Below are positions 46,515 to 56,629 of a stretch of DNA of 64,000 bases, one piece after another; within the stretch, counting starts at the first letter, position 1; every line of letters starts with the position of its first letter. A program made the position numbers and the translations under genes. The stretch comes from Pseudomonadota bacterium. Its GTDB lineage: Bacteria > Pseudomonadota > Alphaproteobacteria > Acetobacterales > Acetobacteraceae. The notes below the pieces were generated by a model. That model was given only the letters and a program-made list of their open reading frames with translations, was not told the origin of the DNA and did not search any database. The stretch is from contig JAKADX010000013.1 of NCBI GenBank assembly GCA_021818505.1, forward strand, positions 19,872 through 83,871, in the 5' to 3' direction.

Positions 46515-49500
46515 ATGAGCATCTCGACGCCCTTCATCCGGCGGCCGATCGGCACTTCGCTGCTGATGGCGGCGATCCTGCTGATCGGCATCGCGGCCTA
46601 TCCGCTGCTGCCCGTGGCGCCGCTGCCGCGCGTTGATTTTCCCACCATCATGGTGAATGCCCAGTTGCCCGGCGCCAGCCCGGAGACGATGGCATCCTCC
46701 GTCGCGCAGCCGCTGGAGCGGCAGTTCGCGCAAATTCCCGGCGTGGCACAGCTCACCTCCGTCAGCGTGCTCGGCCAGACCCAGATCACGGTGCAGTTCG
46801 ACCTCAACCGCAACATCGATGCGGCGGCGCAGGACATCCAGTCGGCGATCAACGCGGCCGGCGGGCAGTTGCCCAAGAACATGCCCAACCCGCCCGGCTA
46901 CTGGAAGGTCAATCCGTCCGACGCGCCCATCCTGATCATCGCGGCGTGGTCGGACAGCCTGCCGATGACGGTGGTCAACGACTACGCGGACAACATTCTC
47001 TCCCAGCAGTTGTCGCAGGTTGCCGGCGTGTCGGAGGTCTATATCGGCGGCCAGCAGAAGCCGGCGGTGCGCGTGCAGGTCGATCCGGCGCGACTCGCCT
47101 CCATGGGGCTCACGCTGGAGGACGTGCGCAACATGCTGGTCAATGCGACCGTCGATGCGCCGAAAGGCTCGATCGACGGTCCGCATCGCAGCTTCACGCT
47201 GTACTCGAACGATCAGCTGACGAAAGCCGCCGAGTATCAGGACCTGATCCTGGCCTATCGCACCGGTGCGCCGGTGCGCGTGCGCGATATCGGGCGCGCG
47301 ATCGACGGGCCGGAGAATGACCTCACCACCGCCTATGAGAACGGCAAGCGCGCCGTGCTGCTGGTGATCTTCAAGCAGCCGGACGCCAACGTCATCGACA
47401 CGGTGGAGGCAGTCAAGGCGCGGCTGCCGTCGCTGATCGCCTCGATCCCGCCGGCGGTCAAGGTGGAGGCGGTCAGCGACCGCACGCTGACCATCCGCGC
47501 CTCGGTCGCCGACGTGCAGTTCACGCTGATGCTGTCGATCGCGCTGGTGGTGATGGTGATCTTCATCTTCCTGCGCAGCCTGTGGGCGACGGTGATTCCG
47601 GCCGTGACCGTGCCGCTGGCGCTGGTCGGCACCTTCGCGGTGATGTACCTGCTCAACTACAGCCTCGACAATCTCTCGCTGATGGCGCTGACCATCGCGG
47701 TCGGCTTCGTCATCGACGACGCGATCGTGATGCTGGAGAACATCTACCGCCATATCGAGGACGGCATGAAACCGATGGAGGCCGCGATCAAGGGCGCGGG
47801 CGAGATCGGCTTCACCATCATCTCGATCAGCGCCTCCCTGATCGCCGTGTTCATCCCGCTGCTGCTGATGGGCGGCATCGTCGGGCGCCTGTTCCGGGAA
47901 TTCGCCGTCACCGTCGCGATTGCCGTCACCGTGTCGGCGTTCGTGTCGCTGACGCTGACGCCGATGCTGTCCTCGCGGTTCCTGCGCCACCATACCGGCG
48001 GCCACGGCCTGATCTACCGCATCGTCGAGGCATTCTTCGAGGGAATGCTCGGCTTCTACCGCCGCACGCTCGACGTGGCCCTGCGCCTGCGCATGGTGAC
48101 GCTGCTGGCGTTCATGGTGACGCTGGCATTGACCGTGTCGCTCTACATCATGATTCCGAAGGGCTTCTTTCCGGAGCAGGACAACGGCATTGTCTATGGC
48201 CTGTCGGAGGCCGAACAGGACGTCTCGTTCGCCGAGATGGACCGGCGCCAGCAGGCGATGGGCAAGATCCTGTCCGACGATCCGGACGTATACAGCTGGG
48301 GCGGCATCATCGGCGCCGGTCAGGGCGGGCAGCCGGGGAACAACGGCCGCTTCTTCATCACGCTCAAGCCCTTCTCCGAACGCACGGCAACGGCGCAGCA
48401 GGTGGTCCGGCGGCTGTCCGACAAGATGCAGAACGTCATGGGCGCGCGCCTCTATCTGCAGGCGTCGCAGGACGTTCGGGTCGGCGCGCGCATCACCCGC
48501 ACCGCCTATGAATACACCTTGCAGGATGCCGACGTGGCGCAGCTTTATGCGCTGGCGCCCAAGGTGCTGGAGCGGCTGCGCAAGCTGCCGCAACTGCGCG
48601 ACGTGGCGACCGACCAGCAGATGAACGGCGCGACCGCCGTGGTCACCATCGACCGCGACGCCGCCGCGCGTTTCGGCATCCTGCCCGCGGTGATCGACCA
48701 GACGCTGTACGACGCGTTCGGCCAGCAGCAGATCACGCAGTATTTCACCCAGCTCAACACCTACCACCTGATCATGGAGGTGCCGCAGGCGCAGCGCGGC
48801 GATCTGTCAACGCTGAACAAGCTGTTCGTGAAATCAGCGAACGGGCAGCCGGTGCCGCTCTCGACCTTCGTCAAGATCGACACCAGCAAGGTCGCACCGC
48901 TGTCGATCAGCCATCAGGGCCAGTTCCCGGCGGTGACGATCACGTTCAACCTGGCGCCCGGCGTGGCGCTCGGCGATGCCGTCAACGCGGTTCAGAAGGC
49001 GATGGCGGAACTGCACACGCCGCTGTCGCTGCAAGGCAGCTTCCAGGGCACGGCGCAGGCGTTCCAAAGCTCGCTGGCAACGCAGCCCTATCTGATCGCC
49101 GCGGCGCTGATCGCCGTGTACATCATCCTCGGCATTCTCTACGAAAGCTACATCCTGCCGCTGACCATCCTCTCGACGCTGCCCTCGGCGGGCGTGGGCG
49201 CGCTGCTGATGCTGATGGCGTTCGGCTACGACCTGTCGGTGATCGCGCTGATCGGCATCATCCTGCTGATCGGCATCGTCAAGAAGAACGGCATCATGAT
49301 GGTCGATTTCGCCATCACCGCCGAACGCCGCGACGGCATGCCGCCGCTGGAGGCGATCCGGCAGGCCTGCCTGCTGCGCTTTCGCCCGATCCTGATGACG
49401 ACCATGGCCGCGCTGCTGACCGGGCTGCCGCTGATGCTCAACCACGGTGCGGGATCGGAACTGCGCCGCCCGCTCGGCTATGCGATGGTGGGCGGGCTGG

Positions 49501-49637
49501 CGTTGAGCCAGGTGCTGACGCTGTACACCACGCCGGTGATCTATCTGTATCTGGGACGGGTGCAGCAGTGGCTGGCGCCGCGGCGACGCGCGAGCCTGCC
49601 GCATCTTGCCGAAAAGATGGGCGTGGCGGGCGACTGA
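46515..49637 (+). CDS. RND efflux pump inner-membrane subunit (MdtB/MdtC-like)
   Basis: A 1040-residue, twelve-helix proton-driven exporter. It shows FIRRPIGTSLLMAAILLIG at helix 1, the proton-relay Asp pair in GFVIDDAIVMLENIYRH (about residues 400-410), and the second-half repeats with VLLIGIVKKNGIMMVDFA. Porter domains and hydrophobic repeats are complete. It resembles MdtC/MdtB, which work as a heterocomplex in Escherichia coli; here a single pump gene is present. Substrates are not predictable. Confidence 0.94.
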   Translation: MSISTPFIRRPIGTSLLMAAILLIGIAAYPLLPVAPLPRVDFPTIMVNAQLPGASPETMASSVAQPLERQFAQIPGVAQLTSVSVLGQTQITVQFDLNRNIDAAAQDIQSAINAAGGQLPKNMPNPPGYWKVNPSDAPILIIAAWSDSLPMTVVNDYADNILSQQLSQVAGVSEVYIGGQQKPAVRVQVDPARLASMGLTLEDVRNMLVNATVDAPKGSIDGPHRSFTLYSNDQLTKAAEYQDLILAYRTGAPVRVRDIGRAIDGPENDLTTAYENGKRAVLLVIFKQPDANVIDTVEAVKARLPSLIASIPPAVKVEAVSDRTLTIRASVADVQFTLMLSIALVVMVIFIFLRSLWATVIPAVTVPLALVGTFAVMYLLNYSLDNLSLMALTIAVGFVIDDAIVMLENIYRHIEDGMKPMEAAIKGAGEIGFTIISISASLIAVFIPLLLMGGIVGRLFREFAVTVAIAVTVSAFVSLTLTPMLSSRFLRHHTGGHGLIYRIVEAFFEGMLGFYRRTLDVALRLRMVTLLAFMVTLALTVSLYIMIPKGFFPEQDNGIVYGLSEAEQDVSFAEMDRRQQAMGKILSDDPDVYSWGGIIGAGQGGQPGNNGRFFITLKPFSERTATAQQVVRRLSDKMQNVMGARLYLQASQDVRVGARITRTAYEYTLQDADVAQLYALAPKVLERLRKLPQLRDVATDQQMNGATAVVTIDRDAAARFGILPAVIDQTLYDAFGQQQITQYFTQLNTYHLIMEVPQAQRGDLSTLNKLFVKSANGQPVPLSTFVKIDTSKVAPLSISHQGQFPAVTITFNLAPGVALGDAVNAVQKAMAELHTPLSLQGSFQGTAQAFQSSLATQPYLIAAALIAVYIILGILYESYILPLTILSTLPSAGVGALLMLMAFGYDLSVIALIGIILLIGIVKKNGIMMVDFAITAERRDGMPPLEAIRQACLLRFRPILMTTMAALLTGLPLMLNHGAGSELRRPLGYAMVGGLALSQVLTLYTTPVIYLYLGRVQQWLAPRRRASLPHLAEKMGVAGD

Positions 49638-49656
49638 CCGGGGCCGCCCCCGCTGT

Positions 49657-50868
49657 TCAGGCGTCGGCGTTCGCCGCCGTCTCGGCGCGCGCGACGCCGC
49701 ACAGCGCGCCCAGCATCTCCGCATCATCGCAGACCCCGGCGAGCCGCTCGGCCTCGGCCAGCAGCACCGGATGCCCGCTGACCTGGCGCAGCCGCACCAC
49801 CTCGCGCAGCGGCGTGTCGGCCGGCACCAGCTTGATCCCGGCGGCGTCATCGGCCTGCGCGATCGGCAGTTTCGTGCCGGCCAGGCGGGCGGCGAGCGGC
49901 CGCTGCCGATCGTCCAGCACCACCGCGTAGCGCCCGTCGTGGTCGAGCCAGACCAGGCCATTGCCGTCGCGCCGCAGCGCCGCGAGCGGGCGCATCACCG
50001 TGCGCGCCTTGAGCACGTTCAGCGGGTTCATGTGCTGCACGAACTCGGCGACATAGGCGTCGGCCGGACGCAGCACGATGTCCTCCGCCGTGCCGGTCTG
50101 CACGATCCGCCCACCCTCCATGATGGCGATGGAGTTGCCGAGCTTCAGTGCCTCATCCAGATCGTGGCTGACGAACAGGATGGTCTTCTTCACTGCCGCC
50201 TGCAGCGCCAGCAACTCGTCCTGCAGCTTGGTGCGGATCAGCGGATCGAGGGCGGAAAACGGCTCGTCCATCAGCAGGATGTCGGCATTGGTCGCAAAGG
50301 CACGGGCGAGGCCGACGCGCTGCTGCATTCCGCCGGACAGTTCCGCCGCATAGCGATCGCCCCACTGATCGAGTCCGACCAGCGCCAGCTTCTCGTCGAT
50401 GATGTGCCGCCGCTCGGCCTGGGGCATGCCGCGCAGTTCCAGGCCGAAGCCGACATTCTCGCGCACGGTGCGCCAGGGCAGCAGCGCGAATTGCTGGAAC
50501 ACCATCGCCACGCGCTCCATGCGCACGCGGCGCAGCGTGCGCGCGTCGCAGCTTGCCACGTCCACCACCGCCGCGCCGTCGCGCACCAGAACCTGTCCGC
50601 GGGTCGCCGGATTGAGGCCGTTGGCCGCGCGCAGCAGCGTCGATTTACCGGAACCCGACAGGCCCATCAGCACGCAGATCTCGCCCTCCGGCACGCTCAG
50701 GGTCGCATCCGCGACGCCGACCACGGCACCGGTTTTGGCGGCGATCTCGCTGCGCGTCTTGCCGGCTTCGAGCAGCCGCAGCGCCTCCTCGCGCTGGCGG
50801 CGGCGGCGCGCACCGCTGCCCGAGCCGAACACGATATCGACGCCGCGGAAGGCGAGCGCGTCGGTCAC
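49657..50868 (-). CDS. proV: Choline/betaine ABC transporter ATPase (ProV/ChoV)
   Basis: A 403-residue ATPase of a quaternary-amine importer. Motifs: Walker A GLSGSGKST, signature LSGGMQQRVGLARA, Walker B ILLMDEPFSALD, H-loop FVSHDLDEAL. The C-terminus carries a CBS-like region (LNVLKARTVMRPLAALR onwards), which in ProV homologues senses ionic strength. The start is GTG 50868, overlapping the proW stop as GTGA. An apparent longer open frame is the antisense-like read-through of proW and not real. Confidence 0.93.
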   Translation of the reverse strand: MTDALAFRGVDIVFGSGSGARRRRQREEALRLLEAGKTRSEIAAKTGAVVGVADATLSVPEGEICVLMGLSGSGKSTLLRAANGLNPATRGQVLVRDGAAVVDVASCDARTLRRVRMERVAMVFQQFALLPWRTVRENVGFGLELRGMPQAERRHIIDEKLALVGLDQWGDRYAAELSGGMQQRVGLARAFATNADILLMDEPFSALDPLIRTKLQDELLALQAAVKKTILFVSHDLDEALKLGNSIAIMEGGRIVQTGTAEDIVLRPADAYVAEFVQHMNPLNVLKARTVMRPLAALRRDGNGLVWLDHDGRYAVVLDDRQRPLAARLAGTKLPIAQADDAAGIKLVPADTPLREVVRLRQVSGHPVLLAEAERLAGVCDDAEMLGALCGVARAETAANADA

Positions 50869-51722
50869 TGCGGATGGCTCCGCTCCGGCGGGCGGGAGAT
50901 GCGGTCGAGCACGATCGCCACCAGCACGATCGCGAACCCGGCCTCGAATCCCATGCCGACATTGACCTGATTGAGCGCGCGGACCACCGGCACGCCCAGC
51001 CCCCCGGCGCCGACCAGGGCCGCGATCACCACCATGCTGAGCGAGAGCATGATGCATTGCGTGATGCCGGCGAAGATCGTCGGCCGCGCGCTCGGCAGCT
51101 CCACTTTCCACAGCAACTGCCGCCGGGTCGCGCCGAACGCCTCGCCCGCCTCGATCAGCGGGCGGGGGACGGAGGTGATGCCGAGATGCGTCAGCCGTAC
51201 CGGCGCGGGCAGCGCGAAAATCACCGTGGAAATCAGGCCCGGCACCGTGCCCAGCCCGAACAGCACCAGCGTGGGCAGCAGATAGACGAAGGTCGGCAGC
51301 GTCTGCATCAGGTCGAGCACCGGCCGCAATGCCTGGAACAGCCAGGGCCGGTGCGCGGCGGCGATGCCGAGCGGCACGCCGATCGCGGTGGAGAGCAGGG
51401 CGGAGAACAGCACCAGCGACAGCGTCTCCATGGTCGCGTTCCAGTAGCCCTGGTTGAGCACGAACAGCAGCGAGAACGCGACGAAGGCGGCAAGTCCCAG
51501 GGAGCGGCGCAGAGCATAGGCGCCGACGGTCAGGGCGACGATCAGCAGCGGTTCCGGCACCCATTCCAGGACGGAGGTGAAGCCGTCCACCACGAAGCCG
51601 ATGCTGGCGGCCAGGATGTCGAAGAAACTGAGCGTGTTGTCCTTGATGAACTCGACGAGGGCGGCCATCCAGTCGCCGACCGGGATCTTGTTGTCGGTGA
51701 TCCAGGTGACCAGGCGGTCCAT
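50865..51722 (-). CDS. proW: Choline/betaine ABC transporter permease (ProW/ChoW)
   Basis: A 285-residue permease with about six membrane helices and the ATPase-contact EAA loop IEAGEAFGATRRQLLWKVELPSA. LMQTLPTFVYLLPTLVLFGLG is the typical ProW core. The N-terminus MDRLVTWITDNKIPVGDWM matches alphaproteobacterial choline permeases. It is 73 bp after choX, with a strong hairpin in the gap, and coupled to proV. Confidence 0.93.
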   Translation of the reverse strand: MDRLVTWITDNKIPVGDWMAALVEFIKDNTLSFFDILAASIGFVVDGFTSVLEWVPEPLLIVALTVGAYALRRSLGLAAFVAFSLLFVLNQGYWNATMETLSLVLFSALLSTAIGVPLGIAAAHRPWLFQALRPVLDLMQTLPTFVYLLPTLVLFGLGTVPGLISTVIFALPAPVRLTHLGITSVPRPLIEAGEAFGATRRQLLWKVELPSARPTIFAGITQCIMLSLSMVVIAALVGAGGLGVPVVRALNQVNVGMGFEAGFAIVLVAIVLDRISRPPERSHPQ

Positions 51723-51744
51723 GCGGCCTCTCCTCGCGGCAACG

Positions 51745-51769
51745 CCCCCTCCCCACGGTGGGGAGGGGG
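51745..51769. repeat. Strong palindromic hairpin between choX and proW
   Basis: CCCCCTCCCC pairs perfectly with GGGGAGGGGG around ACGGT (plus an A-T pair). No U-tract. Its place between the binding-protein gene and the permease gene suggests it stabilises the choX message so that binding protein is made in excess; the sequence also resembles dispersed C/G-run palindromes of alphaproteobacterial genomes. Confidence 0.7.
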
Positions 51770-51794
51770 ATCATGGCATGGCGGGATCAGCCTG

Positions 51795-52733
51795 TCACAG
51801 CTTCGACTGCACCGCCGGCCAGCCGGGCTTGCCGTCGAACGTGGTGACACCGTCGAGCCAGGGCTTGATCGCGTCCTTGTTCTTGCGCGCCCAGGCTGCG
51901 ACCGCCTTGGCCGGGTCCATCTTCTTGTTGAGGATGAGGTTCATCATCTCATTCTCGGCGGTGAGCGAGAACTTCTGGTTGGTCAGCAGCTTGCCGACGT
52001 TCGGGCAGTCTTGCACGTAGCCGGCGCGGACGTTGGTATAGACGGTGGCGCCGCCGAAATTCGGGCCGAACGTGTCATCGCCGCCGGTCAGATACGCCAT
52101 CTTGAACATCGTGTTCATCGGATGCGGCTCCCAGCCGAGGAACACGATCGGCGTCTTGTGGCGATAGTCCTTCTCGACCTGGGCCAGCATGCCCTGCTCG
52201 CTGGACTCGACAAGCTGGAACTTGCCCAGCCCGTCGCGGTTGGCCTTGATGAGGTCGAGCACGTGGCGGTTGCCGTCGTTGCCCGGCTCGATGCCGTAGA
52301 TCTTGTAATTCAGCTCCTTGCCGAACTTCTGGATGTCGCTGAAGTCGTGCAGACCCTTGTCATAAAGGTACTGCGGCACGGCCAGCGTGTATTTTGCGCC
52401 TTCCAGGTTGGCGTTCAGCACGTCCACCGACTTGTCTTCGACGAACGGCTTGCGGTCGGCCTCCATCGACGGCATCCAGTTGCCGAGGAACACGTCGAGG
52501 TCCTTGTTCTTCAGCGACTGGTAGGTCACCGGCACCGACAGCACCGTGATCTTCGGCTGATAGCCGAGGTCCTTGAGGATCATGCTGGTCAGCGCGGTGG
52601 TCGCGGTCACATCCGTCCAGCCGATGTCGGAGAAGCGCACCACCTTGCACGAGGCCGGATCGGCGGCCTGTGCGGTGGCGGCGGCCAGCCCGATCAGGGC
52701 ACCGGCGGCAGCGGCAAGCATGGTTCGACGCAT
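51795..52733 (-). CDS. choX: Choline-binding periplasmic protein (ChoX-like)
   Basis: A 312-residue substrate-binding protein with signal peptide MLAAAAGALIGLAAATAQA. The stretch KVVRFSDIGWTDVTATTALTSMIL and the aromatic/acidic ligand-box residues (FLGNWMPSME, IVFLGWEPHPMN) match ChoX and ProX proteins that cage choline or betaine. The catabolic neighbours (betA, betB) favour choline over betaine. The ribosome-binding site GAGGGAG is strong, in line with high expression. First gene of the leftward transport operon. Confidence 0.9.
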   Translation of the reverse strand: MRRTMLAAAAGALIGLAAATAQAADPASCKVVRFSDIGWTDVTATTALTSMILKDLGYQPKITVLSVPVTYQSLKNKDLDVFLGNWMPSMEADRKPFVEDKSVDVLNANLEGAKYTLAVPQYLYDKGLHDFSDIQKFGKELNYKIYGIEPGNDGNRHVLDLIKANRDGLGKFQLVESSEQGMLAQVEKDYRHKTPIVFLGWEPHPMNTMFKMAYLTGGDDTFGPNFGGATVYTNVRAGYVQDCPNVGKLLTNQKFSLTAENEMMNLILNKKMDPAKAVAAWARKNKDAIKPWLDGVTTFDGKPGWPAVQSKL

Positions 52734-52784
52734 TCGGATCGCTCCCTCAGGTTTCAGTCCCGCGGCGCGGGCGGCGCCATTAAA

Positions 52785-52794
52785 TGCACATTCA
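52785..52794. promoter_or_regulatory. Possible BetI-type operator, choX side
   Basis: TGCACATTCA (minus strand TGAATGTGCA) matches the palindrome TGAACGTTCA at eight of ten positions. It lies about 50 bp upstream of the choX start, in a flank of AT-rich sequence. Tentative. Confidence 0.35.
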
Positions 52795-52837
52795 ACTGAT
52801 ATTGCCTAGCGGGTCTTGACAGACTTGCGCGACTAAG

Positions 52838-52847
52838 TGAGCGTTCA
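52838..52847. promoter_or_regulatory. Possible BetI operator, betI-betB side
   Basis: TGAGCGTTCA differs by one base from the palindrome TGAACGTTCA found in BetI operators. It ends 21 bp before the start of the BetI-BetB fusion, where an autoregulator would bind; the choX start is about 100 bp away on the other side. Confidence 0.5.
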
Positions 52848-52868
52848 GCCATTATCCGCGGGGGCAAG

Positions 52869-54953
52869 ATGCCGCAGGTTGCGCCGTCGCTCGGCCGGGC
52901 GGAGCCGGAGGAGGGCAGGCGCCGGCAACTGATCGAGACCACGCTCGACACGCTGGCCGAATGCGGCTTCGTCGGCACCACGCTGGCCCGCATCGCCGCC
53001 CGCGCCGACATCTCGCCGGCCCTCCTGGTGCATCATTTCGGCGACAAGGACCGGCTGCTGGAGGCGGCGTTCCGTTCGCTCGCCGCCCGCCTCTCGGTCG
53101 GTGTCGCCACCCGCCTGCGCGCCGCCGCGACCGCGCGGGCGCGGGTGCAGGCGGTGATCGACGCCAATCTGGCGCCGGAGGAGTTCACGCCGCGCGTCGG
53201 CGCGGTGTGGCTGGCCTTCTGGGGCCAGGTCGTCCATGCGCCGCGCCTGCGCCGGGTGCAGGCCGTCTATCAGCGCCGGATGCTCTCCAACCTGCGTCAC
53301 GCGTTGCGCGCCGTGATGCCGGCCGCCGAGGCGCGCCATCTCGCCGCCATGATCGCGGCGCTGATCGACGGCGTGTGGCTGCGCGCCGCACTGTCGGAGT
53401 GGCGCGAGGCCGACAGCGAGGGGGCGCGCGCCATGGTCGCCGCCCTCGTCGATCGCAGCTTTTCCCAGGAACCAACGCCGATGCCCGTCGATCTCTCGAC
53501 TGTTCCCCGTGTCCGCAACTGGATCGACGGTGGCCCCGTCACCGGTCCGGCCGCGTTCGCCACCCGCAACCCGGCCACCGGCGAAGTCCTCGCAGAGGTC
53601 GAGACGGCCGGGGTCGCCGAGGTGGACCGGGCGGTCGCGGCAGCGGCGCGCGCGCAGCCGGACTGGGCGGCGCTGACCGGGGCGGAGCGCGGGCGCATCC
53701 TGCGCCGCGCCGCCGATCTGCTGCGAGAGCGCAACGACGAGCTGGCGCGGCTGGAGACGCTGGACACCGGCAAGCCGATCGCCGAGACGCGCGTCGTGGA
53801 CGTGATCTCCGGCGCCGAGTGCCTGGAATATTTCGCGGGCATCGCCGCCGGCCTCGCGGGCGAGCATGTCGATCTCGGCCCGGCCGCGTTCGGCTACACG
53901 CGGCGCGAGCCGCTCGGCGTGGTCGCCGGCATTGGCGCGTGGAACTATCCGTTGCAGATCGCCTGCTGGAAATCGGCGCCGGCGCTGGCCTGCGGCAACG
54001 CCATGCTGTTCAAGCCGGCGGAACTGACGCCGCTCTCGGCAATGAAACTGGCGGAAATCTATAAGCAGGCCGGCGTGCCGGACGGCATCTTCAATGTCGT
54101 GCACGGCGATGCCGAGACCGGGCGCTTGCTCACCCGGCATCCGGCGATCCGGAAAGTGTCGCTGACCGGAGAGGTCGGGACGGGGCGGGCGGTGATGGCG
54201 GACGCGGCGGCGACGCTGAAGCATGTCACGCTGGAACTCGGCGGCAAGTCGCCGCTGATCGTGTTCGAGGACGCCGCCATCGACAATGCGGTGGCGGGCG
54301 CGCTGCTCGGCAATTTCTACTCGGCCGGCGAGGTCTGTTCGAACGGCACGCGCGTGTTCGTCCACCGCAGCATCCGCGCGGCGTTCCTCGACCGGCTGCT
54401 CGCACGCGTCGCGGCGATGCGGATCGGCGATCCGCTCGACCCGGCAACGCAGGTCGGCGCGCTGATCTCGCCCGGGCACATGGAAAAAGTGCTCGGCTAC
54501 ATCGCGCGCGGACGCAGCGAGGGCGCGCGGCTGCTGACCGGCGGTGAGCGCGTGACGCGGGGTGTGCCGGCGGGCGGCAGCTTCGTCACACCGGCGATCT
54601 TCGATGATTGCCGCGACGACATGGCGATCGTGCGCGAGGAGATTTTCGGCCCGGTGATGGCGGTGCTGAGCTTCGATGACGAGGACGAGGTGGTGGCGCG
54701 TGCCAACGCGACCGACTACGGCCTCTCGGCCGCCGTGTTCACGCGTGACCTGGCGCGCGCGCACCGCGTCATCGCGCGGCTGCAGGCCGGCACGTGCTGG
54801 ATCAACCACTACAACATCACGCCGATCGAACTGCCGTTCGGCGGCGTCAAGCTGTCGGGCCTGGGGCGGGAGAACTCGCGCGCGGCGATCGAGCACTACA
54901 CGCAGGTCAAGAGCGTCTATGTCGCGCTCAGGGACATCGAGTCGCCGTACTGA
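52869..54953 (+). CDS. betIB: BetI-BetB fusion: TetR regulator joined in frame to betaine-aldehyde dehydrogenase, 694 aa
   Basis: Residues 1 to about 200 are a complete BetI repressor: helix-turn-helix [20 protein letters not shown] and the ligand-binding helical domain ([21 protein letters not shown]). Residues from 205 ([18 protein letters not shown]) form a full NAD-dependent betaine-aldehyde dehydrogenase with the cofactor loop [12 protein letters not shown], catalytic Glu in LELGGKSP (about residue 457) and catalytic Cys in [13 protein letters not shown] (about residue 488). No stop separates them. ATG 53481 (residue 205) has AGGA nine bases upstream, so separate BetB translation is possible as well. 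BetI normally is a ~195-residue separate protein. The next gene, betA, overlaps by one base. Confidence 0.9.
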   Translation: MPQVAPSLGRAEPEEGRRRQLIETTLDTLAECGFVGTTLARIAARADISPALLVHHFGDKDRLLEAAFRSLAARLSVGVATRLRAAATARARVQAVIDANLAPEEFTPRVGAVWLAFWGQVVHAPRLRRVQAVYQRRMLSNLRHALRAVMPAAEARHLAAMIAALIDGVWLRAALSEWREADSEGARAMVAALVDRSFSQEPTPMPVDLSTVPRVRNWIDGGPVTGPAAFATRNPATGEVLAEVETAGVAEVDRAVAAAARAQPDWAALTGAERGRILRRAADLLRERNDELARLETLDTGKPIAETRVVDVISGAECLEYFAGIAAGLAGEHVDLGPAAFGYTRREPLGVVAGIGAWNYPLQIACWKSAPALACGNAMLFKPAELTPLSAMKLAEIYKQAGVPDGIFNVVHGDAETGRLLTRHPAIRKVSLTGEVGTGRAVMADAAATLKHVTLELGGKSPLIVFEDAAIDNAVAGALLGNFYSAGEVCSNGTRVFVHRSIRAAFLDRLLARVAAMRIGDPLDPATQVGALISPGHMEKVLGYIARGRSEGARLLTGGERVTRGVPAGGSFVTPAIFDDCRDDMAIVREEIFGPVMAVLSFDDEDEVVARANATDYGLSAAVFTRDLARAHRVIARLQAGTCWINHYNITPIELPFGGVKLSGLGRENSRAAIEHYTQVKSVYVALRDIESPY

Positions 54954-56608
54954 TGGACGCCTATGATTACATCATCGTCGGCGCCGGCTCGGCCGGCTGC
55001 GTGCTGGCCAACCGGTTGACCGCCGACGGGCGGCATCGCGTGCTGCTGCTGGAATACGGCGGCTCCGACCGGTCGGTGTTCATCCAGATGCCGAGCGCGC
55101 TGTCGATTCCGATGAACATGCCGAAATACGACTGGTCGTTCGAGACCGAGCCGGAGCCGCATCTGGACGGACGGCGCCTGCACACGCCACGCGGCAAGGT
55201 GCTGGGCGGATCGTCCTCGATCAACGGCATGGTCTGGGTGCGTGGCCATGCCTTCGACTTCGACGAGTGGGAGGAGATGGGCGCGGACGGATGGGGCTAT
55301 CGTCACGTGCTGCCGTATTTCCGCCGCGCCGACGGGCACGCGGAGGGCGACCCGCAGTATCGCAGCGCCGACGGCGAACTCCGCAACGCCTACGGCACGC
55401 TGGCCAATCCGCTGCACCATGCCTGGCTGGAGGCGGCGAAGCAGGCCGGCTATCCGGCGACCGACGACTATAACGGCTTTCAGCAGGAAGGCTTCGGGCG
55501 GATGGGCATGTCCGTGTTCCGGGGCCGCCGCTGGAGTGCCGCCAATGCCTATCTGCGGCCGGCGATGACGCGGCCGAACCTGCGCGTCGAGACGCACGCC
55601 CTGGCAACCGGGCTCGTCTTCGAGGGGCGGCGCGTGGTCGGCGTGCGCTATCGCCAGGGCGGCACCGAGCATACGGTCTGCGCCGCGACGGAGGTGATCC
55701 TGTCGGGCGGGCCGATCAACAGCCCGGTGCTGCTGAAGCTGTCGGGCATCGGACCTGCCGACGAACTGCGCGCGCTCGGCATCGAACCGCGCCACGACCT
55801 GCCGGGGGTCGGCGAGAACCTGCAGGACCATCTGGAATTCTATTTCCAGATCGAATGTCGCGAGCCGGTGACGCTGTATTCCGCCACGCGCCCGTGGTCG
55901 AAAGCGGCGATCGGGGCGCGCTGGCTGCTGACCCATGACGGGCTGGGCGCCACCAATCATTTCGAATCCTGCGGCTTCATCCGCAGCCGCGTCGGCATCC
56001 GCTATCCCGACATCCAGTATCATTTCCTGCCGCTCGCCGTGACCTATGACGGCAAATCCCTGGCGAAGGGCCACGGATTCCAGGCCCATGTCGGCCCGAT
56101 GCGCTCGAAGAGCCGCGGCTGGGTGCGTCTGGCCTCCGCGGATCCCGCCGCGAAGCCACGCATCCGCTTCAACTACATGAGCCATCCCGAGGACTGGGAG
56201 GAGATGCGCGCCTGCGTGCGCCTGACGCGCGAAATCTTCGCCCAGCCGGCCTTCGACCGCTGGCGCGGGCGGGAGATCCAGCCGGGCGCCGACGTGCAGA
56301 CCGACGCGCAGATCGACGCCTTCATCCGTGCGAAGGTGGAGAGCGCCTACCACCCCAGCGGCACCTGCCGCATGGGACGGGCCGACGATCCGGGGGCGGT
56401 GGTGGACCCCGCGTGCCGGGTGATCGGGCTGGAGGGGCTGCGGGTGATCGATTCCTCGATCATGCCGCGCATCACCACCGGCAACCTAAATGCGCCGACC
56501 ATCATGATCGGCGAAAAAGGGGCCGACCACGTGCTCGGCCGGCCGATGCTGCCGGCGGCGAACGCGCCGGTCTATGTTGCGCCGGACTGGCAGACGGCGC
56601 AGAGATGA
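54953..56608 (+). CDS. betA: Choline dehydrogenase
   Basis: A 551-residue FAD-dependent GMC oxidoreductase, inner-membrane associated, that oxidises choline to betaine aldehyde and further to betaine. It shows the FAD motif YIIVGAGSAGCVLANRLT, GKVLGGSSSINGMVWVRGH, and C-terminal HPSGTCRMG and APTIMIGEKGADH with the active-site His. It starts at ATG 54953, sharing a base with the BetI-BetB stop. Complete and typical in length. Confidence 0.97.
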   Translation: MDAYDYIIVGAGSAGCVLANRLTADGRHRVLLLEYGGSDRSVFIQMPSALSIPMNMPKYDWSFETEPEPHLDGRRLHTPRGKVLGGSSSINGMVWVRGHAFDFDEWEEMGADGWGYRHVLPYFRRADGHAEGDPQYRSADGELRNAYGTLANPLHHAWLEAAKQAGYPATDDYNGFQQEGFGRMGMSVFRGRRWSAANAYLRPAMTRPNLRVETHALATGLVFEGRRVVGVRYRQGGTEHTVCAATEVILSGGPINSPVLLKLSGIGPADELRALGIEPRHDLPGVGENLQDHLEFYFQIECREPVTLYSATRPWSKAAIGARWLLTHDGLGATNHFESCGFIRSRVGIRYPDIQYHFLPLAVTYDGKSLAKGHGFQAHVGPMRSKSRGWVRLASADPAAKPRIRFNYMSHPEDWEEMRACVRLTREIFAQPAFDRWRGREIQPGADVQTDAQIDAFIRAKVESAYHPSGTCRMGRADDPGAVVDPACRVIGLEGLRVIDSSIMPRITTGNLNAPTIMIGEKGADHVLGRPMLPAANAPVYVAPDWQTAQR

Positions 56609-56629
56609 GCGGCCACGGATGACCTCGCG

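Noticed and set aside
52869..53480. Artefactual frameshift joining betI to betB
   Set aside because: Both halves are complete and in the same frame, with no homology break; a missing stop codon rather than an indel would be required, so the fusion is kept, with re-sequencing suggested.
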